NCBI GenBank assembly: GCA_020853075.1
Contig: JADYZS010000254.1
Span: forward strand, 1 to 7,086
Origin: Anaerolineae bacterium
Lineage (GTDB): Bacteria; Chloroflexota; Anaerolineae; JADYZS01
Length of the DNA: 7,086 nt
Direction: 5' to 3'
This document shows positions 1 to 6,064 of the stretch, in pieces; position 1 is the stretch's first letter; every line of letters begins with the position of its first letter. The notes under the pieces are model-generated. The model did not search any database, was not told where the DNA came from, and saw only the letters and a list, made by a program, of their open reading frames with translations. The position numbers and the translations under genes are program-made.

Positions 1-817
1 ATGCTGCTATCAATCTGTCACTACCTCTTGCTGGTACTGCAAATACTGTGGAGAGTGTGCGCGCTCGGTTGGATGGCGGCGTCAAGATAATTCGTTGCCT
101 GTAAGAACGCACATGCATGTTGTGTTTTTGGGCCGTATCTACGATCTTCCGAAACTCCTGACCTATACCATTGCTATCTGCCAGAGCGCACAGATCTTCC
201 ACGGATGCAAATACGCGTTGTCTTTCACCCGACCGTACCGAAGGTATTATCTCTGGTTCTGTTAGCTCCCGCGCCAAGACTTTATGCCCGCTGTCAATCT
301 CAAAGACTTCGTAGGATACTACAGTCACGGGCAAGCCGAATCTGTCTGATAGATACGCTATCATCCGCTCAAGTCCGGGCTCTCTCCCTGTTCCCACTAC
401 GAACATCACCACGTCCCTGTCTCCATCCTCTCCACTCTCGTCAGATTCTCTCTCTTTAAGTAATAACTCGATCGTTGTATTGCGGCCATTCAGATACGCA
501 TTAACCTTCTGGGCGAGCTCATCGTATGGCATGGTTGCAATGCACGAGGCATAGTCTAAGACCTGCGCAACAGTCTCCCGGCGGACCGTTCCGCTCTTGA
601 CCTCTACCACCGCCCATCGTCCCTGGGGATCCAACGCCAGTAGATCAAGAATCCCGCCTTCAACTCTGATTTGGCGACCGATAATAGTTAATCCTGCTTG
701 GAGCAAGTTGGGGTCTCTCTCAATCCATTCTTCAAGATACTTCTCCAAACCGACCCCGCTGCTATCAAGTTTCTCCGGTCCTGTGGCAGTTACGTGCCAG
801 AGTCCAATCCTTGCCAT
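1..817 (-). CDS. PD-(D/E)XK nuclease, NucS/DUF91-like (C-terminus cut by window edge)
   Basis: The frame is open from an ATG at 817 to base 1 without a stop, giving 272 residues and continuing outside the window. The N-terminal ~95 residues fit a RecB-like PD-(D/E)XK nuclease of the NucS/DUF91 kind: a helix with Glu30 (LEEW), then GGILDLLALD with Asp58, then AVVEVKSG with Glu72 and Lys74, then Gln85 in the following helix (QVLDYAS). Residues ~135-172 (VVMFVVGTG to VTVVSYEVF) look like the second alpha/beta unit common in these proteins. The likely role is metal-dependent DNA cleavage or mismatch/branched-DNA processing in the cytoplasm; the exact substrate is unknown. A GGAGGG ribosome site lies 4 nt before the ATG. 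The gene follows ychF by 22 nt, so it is probably co-transcribed. It is AT-richer than its neighbours (28 and 25 G/C in two 60-base lines, against 48 in a line of ychF) and uses at least eight AGA and five ATA codons, suggesting transfer. Confidence 0.82.
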   Translation of the reverse strand, partial: MARIGLWHVTATGPEKLDSSGVGLEKYLEEWIERDPNLLQAGLTIIGRQIRVEGGILDLLALDPQGRWAVVEVKSGTVRRETVAQVLDYASCIATMPYDELAQKVNAYLNGRNTTIELLLKERESDESGEDGDRDVVMFVVGTGREPGLERMIAYLSDRFGLPVTVVSYEVFEIDSGHKVLARELTEPEIIPSVRSGERQRVFASVEDLCALADSNGIGQEFRKIVDTAQKHNMHVRSYRQRIILTPPSNRARTLSTVFAVPARGSDRLIAA

Positions 818-839
818 TTCGCCCTCCACAGATTCATGC

Positions 840-1928
840 TTATACACTGAACCGGATGTTCAGGATGTCGCCGTCCTGCACCACGTACTCTTTACCCTCA
901 AGCCGCAGGAGGCCCCGCTGCCGCGCCGCGGCCAGGCTCCCCGCCTCCACGAGCGTATCGTAGCCGATCACCTCCGCGCGGATAAAACCGCGCGCCAGGT
1001 CGCTGTGGATCACCCCGGCAGCCTCCACCGCGGTCGCGCCGGCCGGGATCGTCCAGGCGCGCACCTCGTCCTCGCCCACGGTGAAGAAGGCTTGCAGGCC
1101 CAAGAGGGCATAACTGAGCCGGATCACCCGGCGCAGCCCCGGCTCCTGGATGTCGTAAGCGGCCAGGAACTCCCGCGCCTCCTCCGGCTCCATCTGGGCC
1201 AGTTCCATCTCCAACCGCCCCTGGATACCGGCGATGATCGTATCCCTGTGACGGTAGCCGGGAAGCCTTTCGTCAGCATCTTCGGTGGGCCCGTCGCCGA
1301 CATTCAGCACGATCAGCAACGGCTTAAGGGTCAGCAGGCCGAAGTTCCGCACCATCTTCAATTCCGAGACCGTCAGTTCCGCGTCTCGCAGCGGCCTGTC
1401 AGCCTCCAAGTGCTCGCGGAGACGCCGGAACAGGGCCAATTCGGCCTCGCCGGCTTGCTTGGCGTACTTGTCACCGCTCCTCAGCAATTGGGCTTCCAGT
1501 CGCTCCATCCGCTTCTCCACGATGATGAGGTCCGAGAGGAGGAGTTCGCCGTCCACGATTTCCACGTCGCGCTGAGGGTTAGCGCTCCCGTCACCGTTCG
1601 CCAGGCCCGGATCCTCAAACGCGCGCACCACGTGCAGCAAGGCGTCACTCTGGCTGAGCGCGTTCAGCAAGGGCCCGCTCAATCCGCCCTGGCTGACCCC
1701 CTTCGCCAGCCCTGCGATGTCGGTATAGGTCACCTGCGCGTAGGTGGTCTTGCGCGGCTTGAACATGGCCGAGAGGCGGTCCACGCGAGGGTCTGGCACG
1801 TTCACCGTGCCATAGTTGATCTCAAACCGTCCGGAACTGTAGGCCGTAGTCTCCACGTGGCCGAGGGTGAGGGCGTTAAAGATGGTTGTCTTGGTGCTGT
1901 TGGGCAGCCCGATGATCGCGATGTGCAT
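840..1928 (-). CDS. ychF: YchF/OLA1-like P-loop NTPase with C-terminal TGS domain
   Basis: This is a 362-residue protein, the usual length of the Obg-related YchF family, whose members bind ATP rather than GTP and associate with ribosomes. Visible parts are the P-loop GLPNSTKT (7-14), the G3 motif DIAG (70-73) followed by LAKGVSQGGLSG, a charged helical arm (~128-200), and NVGD (209-212) in place of NKxD, as expected for relaxed base specificity. The TGS-type end (~280-361) contains RAWTI, AAGVIHSDLARGFIRAEV and GKEYVVQDGDI. The P-loop is odd: the Gly before Lys13 is Thr12, whereas classical YchF has NVGKS. An in-frame TAG at 1940-1938 fixes the ATG at 1928 as the first possible start; the nearby AGGGA is only 2 nt away, so the ribosome site is weak. 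It probably heads a two-gene unit with the nuclease. Family assignment is firm; ATPase activity is not assured given Thr12. Confidence 0.92.
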   Translation of the reverse strand: MHIAIIGLPNSTKTTIFNALTLGHVETTAYSSGRFEINYGTVNVPDPRVDRLSAMFKPRKTTYAQVTYTDIAGLAKGVSQGGLSGPLLNALSQSDALLHVVRAFEDPGLANGDGSANPQRDVEIVDGELLLSDLIIVEKRMERLEAQLLRSGDKYAKQAGEAELALFRRLREHLEADRPLRDAELTVSELKMVRNFGLLTLKPLLIVLNVGDGPTEDADERLPGYRHRDTIIAGIQGRLEMELAQMEPEEAREFLAAYDIQEPGLRRVIRLSYALLGLQAFFTVGEDEVRAWTIPAGATAVEAAGVIHSDLARGFIRAEVIGYDTLVEAGSLAAARQRGLLRLEGKEYVVQDGDILNIRFSV

Positions 1929-2002
1929 GGTCCCTATCTATAAAGTACCGCTGCCGCGGCGGATGCTGGCGACCGGGCAGCGTGTGGGATTCCTATGTCG
2001 TT

Positions 2003-2011
2003 AGTATAACA
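2003..2011 (-). promoter_or_regulatory. Candidate extended -10 promoter for ychF
   Basis: Read on the minus strand, the bases are TGTTATACT: a TATACT -10 box preceded by the TGn extension. Transcription would start near 1996 and give a leader of roughly 68 nt before ychF. No good -35 box lies 17 nt upstream, which is tolerated by extended -10 promoters. A perfect palindrome occupies the place where the -35 region would be. Confidence 0.5.
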
Positions 2012-2015
2012 TATC

Positions 2016-2030
2016 TGCACGAATCGTGCA
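2016..2030. promoter_or_regulatory. Perfect 15-bp palindrome, operator-like
   Basis: The sequence is TGCACGA-A-TCGTGCA, two perfect 7-bp arms around one central base. It starts 7 bp upstream of the TATACT -10 box of the putative ychF promoter and covers its spacer and -35 zone, where a dimeric repressor or activator would sit. The arms and one-base centre fit a helix-turn-helix dimer better than a terminator, since there is no loop and no T-run. The bound protein is unknown. Confidence 0.5.
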
Positions 2031-2098
2031 CCCTGGATGGCCTGTTGCGTCAAAGTCCGCCAGCGGATGAAATCCGACGGCTGCGCAGTCGGGTCAAA

Positions 2099-2149
2099 TA
2101 GGGGCGAGGCCCCGCGGAGCGGGACGCTGCGCGGCATGCCTCGCCCCTA
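2099..2149. repeat. Inverted repeat with 12-bp perfect arms (dispersed-repeat candidate)
   Basis: TAGGGGCGAGGC at 2099-2110 is the exact reverse complement of GCCTCGCCCCTA at 2138-2149, with a GC-rich 27-base centre that can itself fold (CCCGC/GCGGG). It lies between the methyltransferase stop and the ychF promoter. Read on the minus strand it is followed by CTATTTG rather than a clear T-run, so it is a poor intrinsic terminator, though the hairpin could still stabilise the 3' end of the operon mRNA. Its form resembles REP/MITE-like palindromes dispersed between genes in some environmental bacteria. That identity is inferred, since only one copy is in view. Confidence 0.55.
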
Positions 2150-2162
2150 CAGGCGGTTGCCG

Positions 2163-2177
2163 TTGGTTTCCAACCAA
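2163..2177 (-). other. Small hairpin just after the methyltransferase stop
   Basis: TTGGTT and AACCAA form a perfect 6-bp stem with a 3-base loop, 5 bp beyond the stop codon at 2183-2185. There is no T-run after it on the minus strand, so it is at most a weak 3'-end structure of the operon transcript. Confidence 0.3.
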
Positions 2178-2182
2178 TGGCT

Positions 2183-2968
2183 TCACATCTTCCGCGCGAC
2201 CACGACCAGATCGGGCGAGGTGGCCGGCTCAAAACCCGGCGCCGGCCAGTCCATCTTGCCAAAGGAGCGGGCCGCGCCGAACCCGGCGGCAGCCAACCCG
2301 GCCAGAAGGTCGGCCTGAAAGAGCGGACGTTGCGGCGTCGTATGAGTATGCACGTTCCATCCTGACTCGCCGCGGCGGAAGACGGCGATGTGGAAGGCGA
2401 TGCGGCCTGCCGCCAAATCATAGTCGGCGAAGCGCCACACCAAATGCTCCTGACCGTCCATCAGGCCGCTCTGCAGGGCCAGGGAACGGGGCCGCGTCCG
2501 CCAGCGGAGATCGTAGTTCAAGTTCTGCGTGATGAGGAGCCCGCCGGGCCGCAGGACAGCAGCCATGCCCCGCAGCGCGGCTACCAGATCATCTTGCGTC
2601 AGGAGGTGAGGCAGCGAGTTTCCCAGGCAGAGCACTGCATCAAACGGCACAATCTCGGCAAAGGCAGCGGGCAGGCGGGCCAGGTCGGCGACGACGAAAG
2701 GCACGGCCAGCCCCGCGTTCGTGGCTTTGCGCTCCGCCAACGCGACCATCACGGGGCTGGCGTCCGCGCCGGTGGCGACATAACCCCAGCGCGCCAGGGC
2801 CAGCGCGTGCCCGCCGCTGCCGCAGGCCGCGTCCAGCACGCGCATCGCGCCATGATCCACCAACATCCGGCGGAGAAACGGCCCTTCGCCAGCCAGCCGT
2901 GCCTCCCAATCGGTCATCAGGTCAAAGAGTGGCGCGAGGACGTCATAGAAGTCCGAAGAGTGTTCCAC
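2183..2968 (-). CDS. Class I SAM-dependent methyltransferase
   Basis: This is a 261-residue soluble Rossmann-fold methyltransferase. Motif I is VLDAACGSGGHAL (44-56), the SAM-contacting acidic residue after strand 2 is probably Asp69 (ATGADAS), Asp95 (VVADL) follows strand 3, and CLGNSLPHL (114-122) with LRPGGLLI (139-146) and QNLNYD (148-153) complete the core. The CLGNSxxHL plus NYD pattern is shared with the glycine/sarcosine N-methyltransferase-like group, which hints at a small amine or other small acceptor. The acceptor cannot be read from sequence. The start is GTG, 3 nt after the TAG of the upstream UROD-like gene (TAG GCA GTG), with AGGAA-rich sequence further upstream; no ATG lies nearby in frame. 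It is the last gene of the transporter operon, so its substrate is probably the compound handled by its two partners (inference). Confidence 0.9.
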   Translation of the reverse strand: MEHSSDFYDVLAPLFDLMTDWEARLAGEGPFLRRMLVDHGAMRVLDAACGSGGHALALARWGYVATGADASPVMVALAERKATNAGLAVPFVVADLARLPAAFAEIVPFDAVLCLGNSLPHLLTQDDLVAALRGMAAVLRPGGLLITQNLNYDLRWRTRPRSLALQSGLMDGQEHLVWRFADYDLAAGRIAFHIAVFRRGESGWNVHTHTTPQRPLFQADLLAGLAAAGFGAARSFGKMDWPAPGFEPATSPDLVVVARKM

Positions 2969-2971
2969 TGC

Positions 2972-4258
2972 CTACACTGCTTCCGCTTCCTCGCGGGCGA
3001 TCTGCACCCAGCGCACGACGCGCCGGGGATCGTTGTGAATGGTGTGGTTATCTTTCATAATCACTTCTACGCGGCAATCTCGCGTCGCTCGCAGCGCAGC
3101 CCGCAAGTTAGCCCGGATCTTCTCCTCGTCAAAGGAGTCGCCGGATAAATCCATGGGGCTCGGCTTCATGGAGAAAATAAAGCGCGCGCCTATCCTCTCG
3201 GCCATCGCCGGGATGTTGGTCCACGGCGACATGGAGACCCGGCGCAGGTATGGCATCTGCTCCACGATGTGCCAGCGTTTATCCAAAGGTTCGCAGCAGC
3301 CGTAGCAGTTCAGACCGAACCGGGCCATGATCGGCACCTGGTAGGGGAAGATGAACTCGGCGAACATCTGCGGTGAGACGATCACCGTCTCCTGGCTCTC
3401 GGCAAAGCCCCACATATCGCACGTGCGCACCTGGCCGGGGAAATCACGTCTGGGCCGTTCGCGGCTCCAACCGAAGCCGCCGGAACCGACGTATGTGCCG
3501 TCGTTGTTCAGGCTCAGGAGCCCGTTCTTTTGCAGGAAGTCCAGTTTCGCCATGTGCCCATCGCGCAGGAATGACATCAGACGGTGCAGTTCCTGGGGAT
3601 GATCCGTCATGTCGTACATCACCTGCGTCATGCCGCGCAGGTTGATCAGAGTCCACGTCATTCCCAGAGTCCACCACCAGGCCGTCTTCAGGCGCACGGT
3701 CAACAGGTCGCCCAGCGTTTCCTCTGCCAGATTCACGATCCGCGTCGTTGCCGCGTCATCTACTACGATCTGTGGGAAATGAAGCCGGGAGAAATCCCGT
3801 CTGTAGTCTTTGAGGGGCGGGTCCCATCTGTAAGCACCGCCATCCTGGCCGCCGATCTTCGTCTCGTGCATGCCCCAATCGCTCTCGGTATAGACGTGGG
3901 GCACGTTGAAATAGGGCTCAATGACACGGTCATCGCGCATCTCGGTGCTCCAATGGACCTCCTTGCGCAGCGTCATCTCCCATTGGCGAGCCAGTTCTCC
4001 CTGACAAGCGAGATCCTCAGGCCTGATGATCTCGTTCCACCCGTTCTCCGGATCGCAGAAGATGACCGGCCGCGTCGGTCCCAGGGCGTTGTGTTGGTAC
4101 CAGAGGCCGCGCTTTTCTTGCTCAATGGGCCGCGCGGCCAATTCGGCCACCTGGCTCGCCAGCCTGCGGAGCACGGCGCGGTCTTCTGCGCTGATCGTCG
4201 CGTCCCTCACGACTACGCCTTGGGCACTCACCAGGGCGGCTCGCGTCTGGTCGGTCAT
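2972..4258 (-). CDS. Uroporphyrinogen-decarboxylase-like protein (URO-D/MtaA superfamily), non-haem type
   Basis: The protein has 428 residues. It resembles the URO-D TIM-barrel superfamily, which includes true uroporphyrinogen decarboxylase and the cobalamin/coenzyme-M methyltransferases MtaA and CmuA. It lacks the N-terminal Arg-rich substrate motif of true HemE. It carries a conserved-looking cysteine cluster, NCYGCCEPLDKRWH (317-330; Cys318, 321, 322), followed by PYLRRVSMSPW (336-346) and FIFSMKPSPMDL (360-371), as in uncharacterised URO-D-like proteins with a YGCCE motif. The cysteines could bind zinc and activate a thiol or methyl acceptor, by analogy with MtaA. No corrinoid protein is nearby. 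It begins 1 nt after the transporter stop, with a strong AGGAGGT site, and ends 3 nt before the methyltransferase, so the three are co-expressed. The superfamily call is fairly secure; the reaction is unknown. Confidence 0.83.
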   Translation of the reverse strand: MTDQTRAALVSAQGVVVRDATISAEDRAVLRRLASQVAELAARPIEQEKRGLWYQHNALGPTRPVIFCDPENGWNEIIRPEDLACQGELARQWEMTLRKEVHWSTEMRDDRVIEPYFNVPHVYTESDWGMHETKIGGQDGGAYRWDPPLKDYRRDFSRLHFPQIVVDDAATTRIVNLAEETLGDLLTVRLKTAWWWTLGMTWTLINLRGMTQVMYDMTDHPQELHRLMSFLRDGHMAKLDFLQKNGLLSLNNDGTYVGSGGFGWSRERPRRDFPGQVRTCDMWGFAESQETVIVSPQMFAEFIFPYQVPIMARFGLNCYGCCEPLDKRWHIVEQMPYLRRVSMSPWTNIPAMAERIGARFIFSMKPSPMDLSGDSFDEEKIRANLRAALRATRDCRVEVIMKDNHTIHNDPRRVVRWVQIAREEAEAV

Positions 4259-4259
4259 A

Positions 4260-5465
4260 TTACACCTCCTGTCCCTTCTCTACGAGAAGCCTGCTGCCCA
4301 GGAGTCCGAGCACCAGGCACGCGAAAGCAGTCATGCCAAACATCAGGCGGATACCGATGCTCTCGGCCAGCACACCGCTCAACCCAGGGCCAGCGAACAT
4401 GCCGATAGCATACACCGCCTGGTGCAACCCCATCGCCGTCGTGCGCTCTGCGTCCACAACGTAGCGAATGCTCATGCCCATCAGCACAGGGCCGCCGATG
4501 CCCTGCGATAAGCCAATACAGATCTGTGAGATGAAGAGATAAGGTAACGACGGGGCCAGCGCCGCTGCTATGATCCCTGCTGAGAGAAACGCGAAGGAGA
4601 GATAGGCCAGGGGGCGCGCGCCGGTCCGCTTGACGATGGCGGTGGTTGCCAGGTTGCCCAGCATCAGCACGGCGATGTTCACGCTGACCATCAGGCTCTG
4701 CGTCACGTCGGTGGCGCCCAATTGCTTGCCCAGGACAGGCAGAAATCCGAACGTGGCGGCCCAATTCGCATATTGGCTGACCAGCGCGAGGAGAGCGGGT
4801 AGGAGCACATCCTGCCGTGTGATGAGGCGGCCAAGATGTCCCAGCGAAGGGCGCTGGGCGGGACGCCGCTTCTCCGGCACAGCGAGCACGGCGAGAATGG
4901 CAAGGGCTGCCGCGCCGGCTGCCAGAAAGAAGGCCAGAGAATACCCACCCATCTGATTGAGGGGGCCGGTCAGGCTGGTGGCCGAGATGCGTCCCACCTG
5001 GCCGACGAGGTTCAGGATAGCGGTGGCGCGCACGGCATCTTGGGGAGGAAAGAGGCCACTGAAGGCTGCGATCAACGGGACCCAGGTGCCTGCGCCCAGC
5101 CCCGTGATGGCGCGACCCAGGAGCAAGCCGTTCACGTCACCGGCTATCCCCATGACCCATGCGCCCAGCCCGGCCAGGATGATGCCCATGACGATGAACG
5201 GCTTGCGCCAACCCAGCCAATCGGCAGCGATGCCAATCGGCAGCCGGATGGCCGCCTGCCACAAGCCGTACATAGAGAGTACCACACCAACCAGGGCCAG
5301 GTTCTCGGTTTTGCTTTGCGTGTAAGTAGGCAACGTAGGCACGTATAGATAAAGGGCCAGCCAGTACAGAAAGACTATCACGCTGTACAGCCCAATCGTC
5401 AGGCGTCTGCTGCCGAGGTCGGCAACGTGGGGAAGGGCAACTCGCCCTACGGAGGATTCGCTCAT
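4260..5465 (-). CDS. MFS transporter, 12 predicted membrane segments
   Basis: The protein has 401 residues, typical for a 12-helix major facilitator. Hydrophobic segments run from ~24-43 to ~375-395, with a polar central loop at ~197-218 (PEKRRPAQRPSLGHLGRL) between the two halves. The loop between helices 2 and 3 has the motif A remnant GIAADWLGWRKP (78-89), and LLGRAITGLGAG (115-126) matches the helix 4 motif B region with Arg118. The second half has a fainter motif A copy (IVKRTGARP, 277-285). It acts in the inner membrane, moving a small solute by proton or solute coupling; substrate and direction are unknown. The ATG at 5465 has an AAGGAG site 9 nt upstream. It is the first gene of the operon, driven by a good promoter at 5511-5539, and faces a PadR regulator, a common arrangement for drug or metabolite exporters. 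Confidence 0.9.
   Translation of the reverse strand: MSESSVGRVALPHVADLGSRRLTIGLYSVIVFLYWLALYLYVPTLPTYTQSKTENLALVGVVLSMYGLWQAAIRLPIGIAADWLGWRKPFIVMGIILAGLGAWVMGIAGDVNGLLLGRAITGLGAGTWVPLIAAFSGLFPPQDAVRATAILNLVGQVGRISATSLTGPLNQMGGYSLAFFLAAGAAALAILAVLAVPEKRRPAQRPSLGHLGRLITRQDVLLPALLALVSQYANWAATFGFLPVLGKQLGATDVTQSLMVSVNIAVLMLGNLATTAIVKRTGARPLAYLSFAFLSAGIIAAALAPSLPYLFISQICIGLSQGIGGPVLMGMSIRYVVDAERTTAMGLHQAVYAIGMFAGPGLSGVLAESIGIRLMFGMTAFACLVLGLLGSRLLVEKGQEV
4264..4270 (-). promoter_or_regulatory. Strong ribosome site of the UROD-like gene, inside the transporter 3' end
   Basis: Minus-strand AGGAGGT lies 5 nt before the ATG at 4258 and is embedded in the last codons of the transporter gene. It fixes the UROD-like start and suggests translation without need for full coupling. 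Confidence 0.75.
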
Positions 5466-5510
5466 GCCGGTGTGGCTCCTTGTTTGCAGCTGCGTAGCGC
5501 AACGCGATCC

Positions 5511-5539
5511 AGTGTACTATATGCTCCGCTAATGGTCAA
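5511..5539 (-). promoter_or_regulatory. Sigma70-like promoter of the transporter operon
   Basis: On the minus strand, TTGACC (5539-5534) and TACACT (5516-5511) are separated by exactly 17 bp. The expected start is near 5504, giving a leader of about 38 nt with AAGGAG before the transporter ATG. Five of six bases match the consensus -35 and four of six the -10. Confidence 0.7.
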
Positions 5540-5549
5540 CTGAGAAGAA

Positions 5550-5582
5550 AAACCCTAAAGGGCTTCAAGTCCTTTAGGGTTT
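5550..5582. terminator. 33-bp palindrome / terminator-like hairpin between divergent promoters
   Basis: AAACCCTAAAGG (5550-5561) and CCTTTAGGGTTT (5571-5582) are perfect 12-bp arms; the 9-base centre GCTTCAAGT is itself nearly symmetric. Read on the minus strand the hairpin is followed by TTTTTCTTCT (T-rich from within the arm), like an intrinsic terminator; on the plus strand the tail is short (TTTC). Neither of the two recognised promoters transcribes through it. It could therefore stop antisense read-through in either direction, act as a shared operator for the PadR protein, or be a remnant of an older arrangement. Confidence 0.6.
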
Positions 5583-5592
5583 CAATCTATAC

Positions 5593-5621
5593 TTGACAAA
5601 GACGCTCGCTCGTGCTACAAT
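5593..5621 (+). promoter_or_regulatory. Near-consensus sigma70 promoter of the PadR gene
   Basis: TTGACA (5593-5598) and TACAAT (5616-5621) are separated by 17 bp. Transcription should begin about 5628, leaving a ~21-nt leader. This is one of the two strongest promoters in the window. With a PadR protein downstream, it is probably held down by autorepression (inference). Confidence 0.85.
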
Positions 5622-5648
5622 CGCATTACGATAACGGAAAATGATATT

Positions 5649-5975
5649 ATGATTCGCAACTTTTTTCTTGGCTTTATCAAAATCCACATTCTCTACCATG
5701 CCGTGCGGAAGCCGGTCTATGGTCTTGATCTCATCCGGGAACTGGCGCGCCACGGCTACAGCCTCAGCCCAGGCACATTGTACCCGGTGCTGCACAGTCT
5801 GGCGCGGGAAGATTATCTCAGTGTTGAGAAGCAGGTGGTGAACGGCAAGGTACGAAAATACTACGCGGCAACGAAAAGGGGAAAAGAAGCCCTGTCCGAG
5901 GCTTATGCCAGAGCGCGCGAACTGATGGATGAAATCAGCAACGACAACGAGAAGCCTATCACTGAATCAACGTGA
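5649..5975 (+). CDS. PadR-family winged-helix transcriptional regulator
   Basis: The 108-residue protein matches short (subfamily-2-like) PadR regulators along its whole length. FFLGFIKIHILYHA (5-18) is the first helix, PVYGLDLIRELARHGY (22-37) helix 2, LSPGTLYPVLHSLAREDYL (39-57) the recognition helix region, and GKVRKYYAATKRG (66-78) the beta wing. The C-terminal helix (~79-98, EALSEAYARARELMDEI) is the dimerisation arm. Such proteins are usually ligand-released repressors of adjacent genes and of themselves, acting on phenolics, drugs or other small molecules. The ATG at 5649 has only a weak GGAA site 10 nt upstream, but the N-terminus fits the family exactly. It faces the transporter operon across a shared 183-bp control region, making that operon its likely target. 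A strong terminator follows, so it is monocistronic. Confidence 0.93.
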   Translation: MIRNFFLGFIKIHILYHAVRKPVYGLDLIRELARHGYSLSPGTLYPVLHSLAREDYLSVEKQVVNGKVRKYYAATKRGKEALSEAYARARELMDEISNDNEKPITEST

Positions 5976-6007
5976 AAGGGCCGGAACCTGTTGGCAATCG
6001 GTATTTT

Positions 6008-6040
6008 GGGCGAAGCGACGGGCTTCGCCCTTGTTGTTTT
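6008..6040 (+). terminator. Rho-independent terminator of the PadR gene
   Basis: GGGCGAAGC (6008-6016) and GCTTCGCCC (6022-6030) form a perfect 9-bp GC-rich stem with a 5-base loop, followed at once by TTGTTGTTTT. It begins 32 bp after the PadR stop codon and separates that unit from the kinase-like gene. Confidence 0.9.
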
Positions 6041-6064
6041 CCGCGATCTTGTGAAACGCTACGC

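Noticed and set aside
597..1943. A 448-residue plus-strand open frame, longer than ychF on the opposite strand
   Set aside because: It lies antisense to two genes with clear family motifs (the nuclease and ychF), has low-complexity Arg/Pro/His-rich translation and no recognisable domain. It is a by-product of GC-rich codon use.
2056..2092. Short inverted repeats TCCGC/GCGGA and CCGAC/GTCGG in the gap before ychF
   Set aside because: Arms of only 5 bp in GC-rich DNA, no T-run and no promoter relation; expected by chance.
2074..2099. TTGACC on the minus strand near 2098-2093 as a second ychF promoter
   Set aside because: The hexamer 17 bp downstream is GATTTC, a poor -10 box; the TGTTATACT site is better.
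1934..2137. Minus-strand 67-residue open frame upstream of ychF
   Set aside because: It starts inside the inverted repeat, covers the palindrome and promoter region, and has no recognisable domain or good ribosome site; more likely non-coding.
2390..3148. Plus-strand open frame of 252 residues over the methyltransferase
   Set aside because: Antisense shadow of the methyltransferase and the end of the UROD-like gene; no domain pattern and no ribosome site seen.
3584..4408. Plus-strand open frame of 274 residues over the UROD-like gene
   Set aside because: Antisense to a coding region with conserved motifs; its own translation shows no domain.
5641..5652. Three-codon ORF (ATG ATA TTA TGA) whose stop overlaps the PadR start
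   Set aside because: It could couple translation, but the only ribosome-like bases (GGAA at 5636) are too close to its ATG; probably incidental AT-rich sequence.
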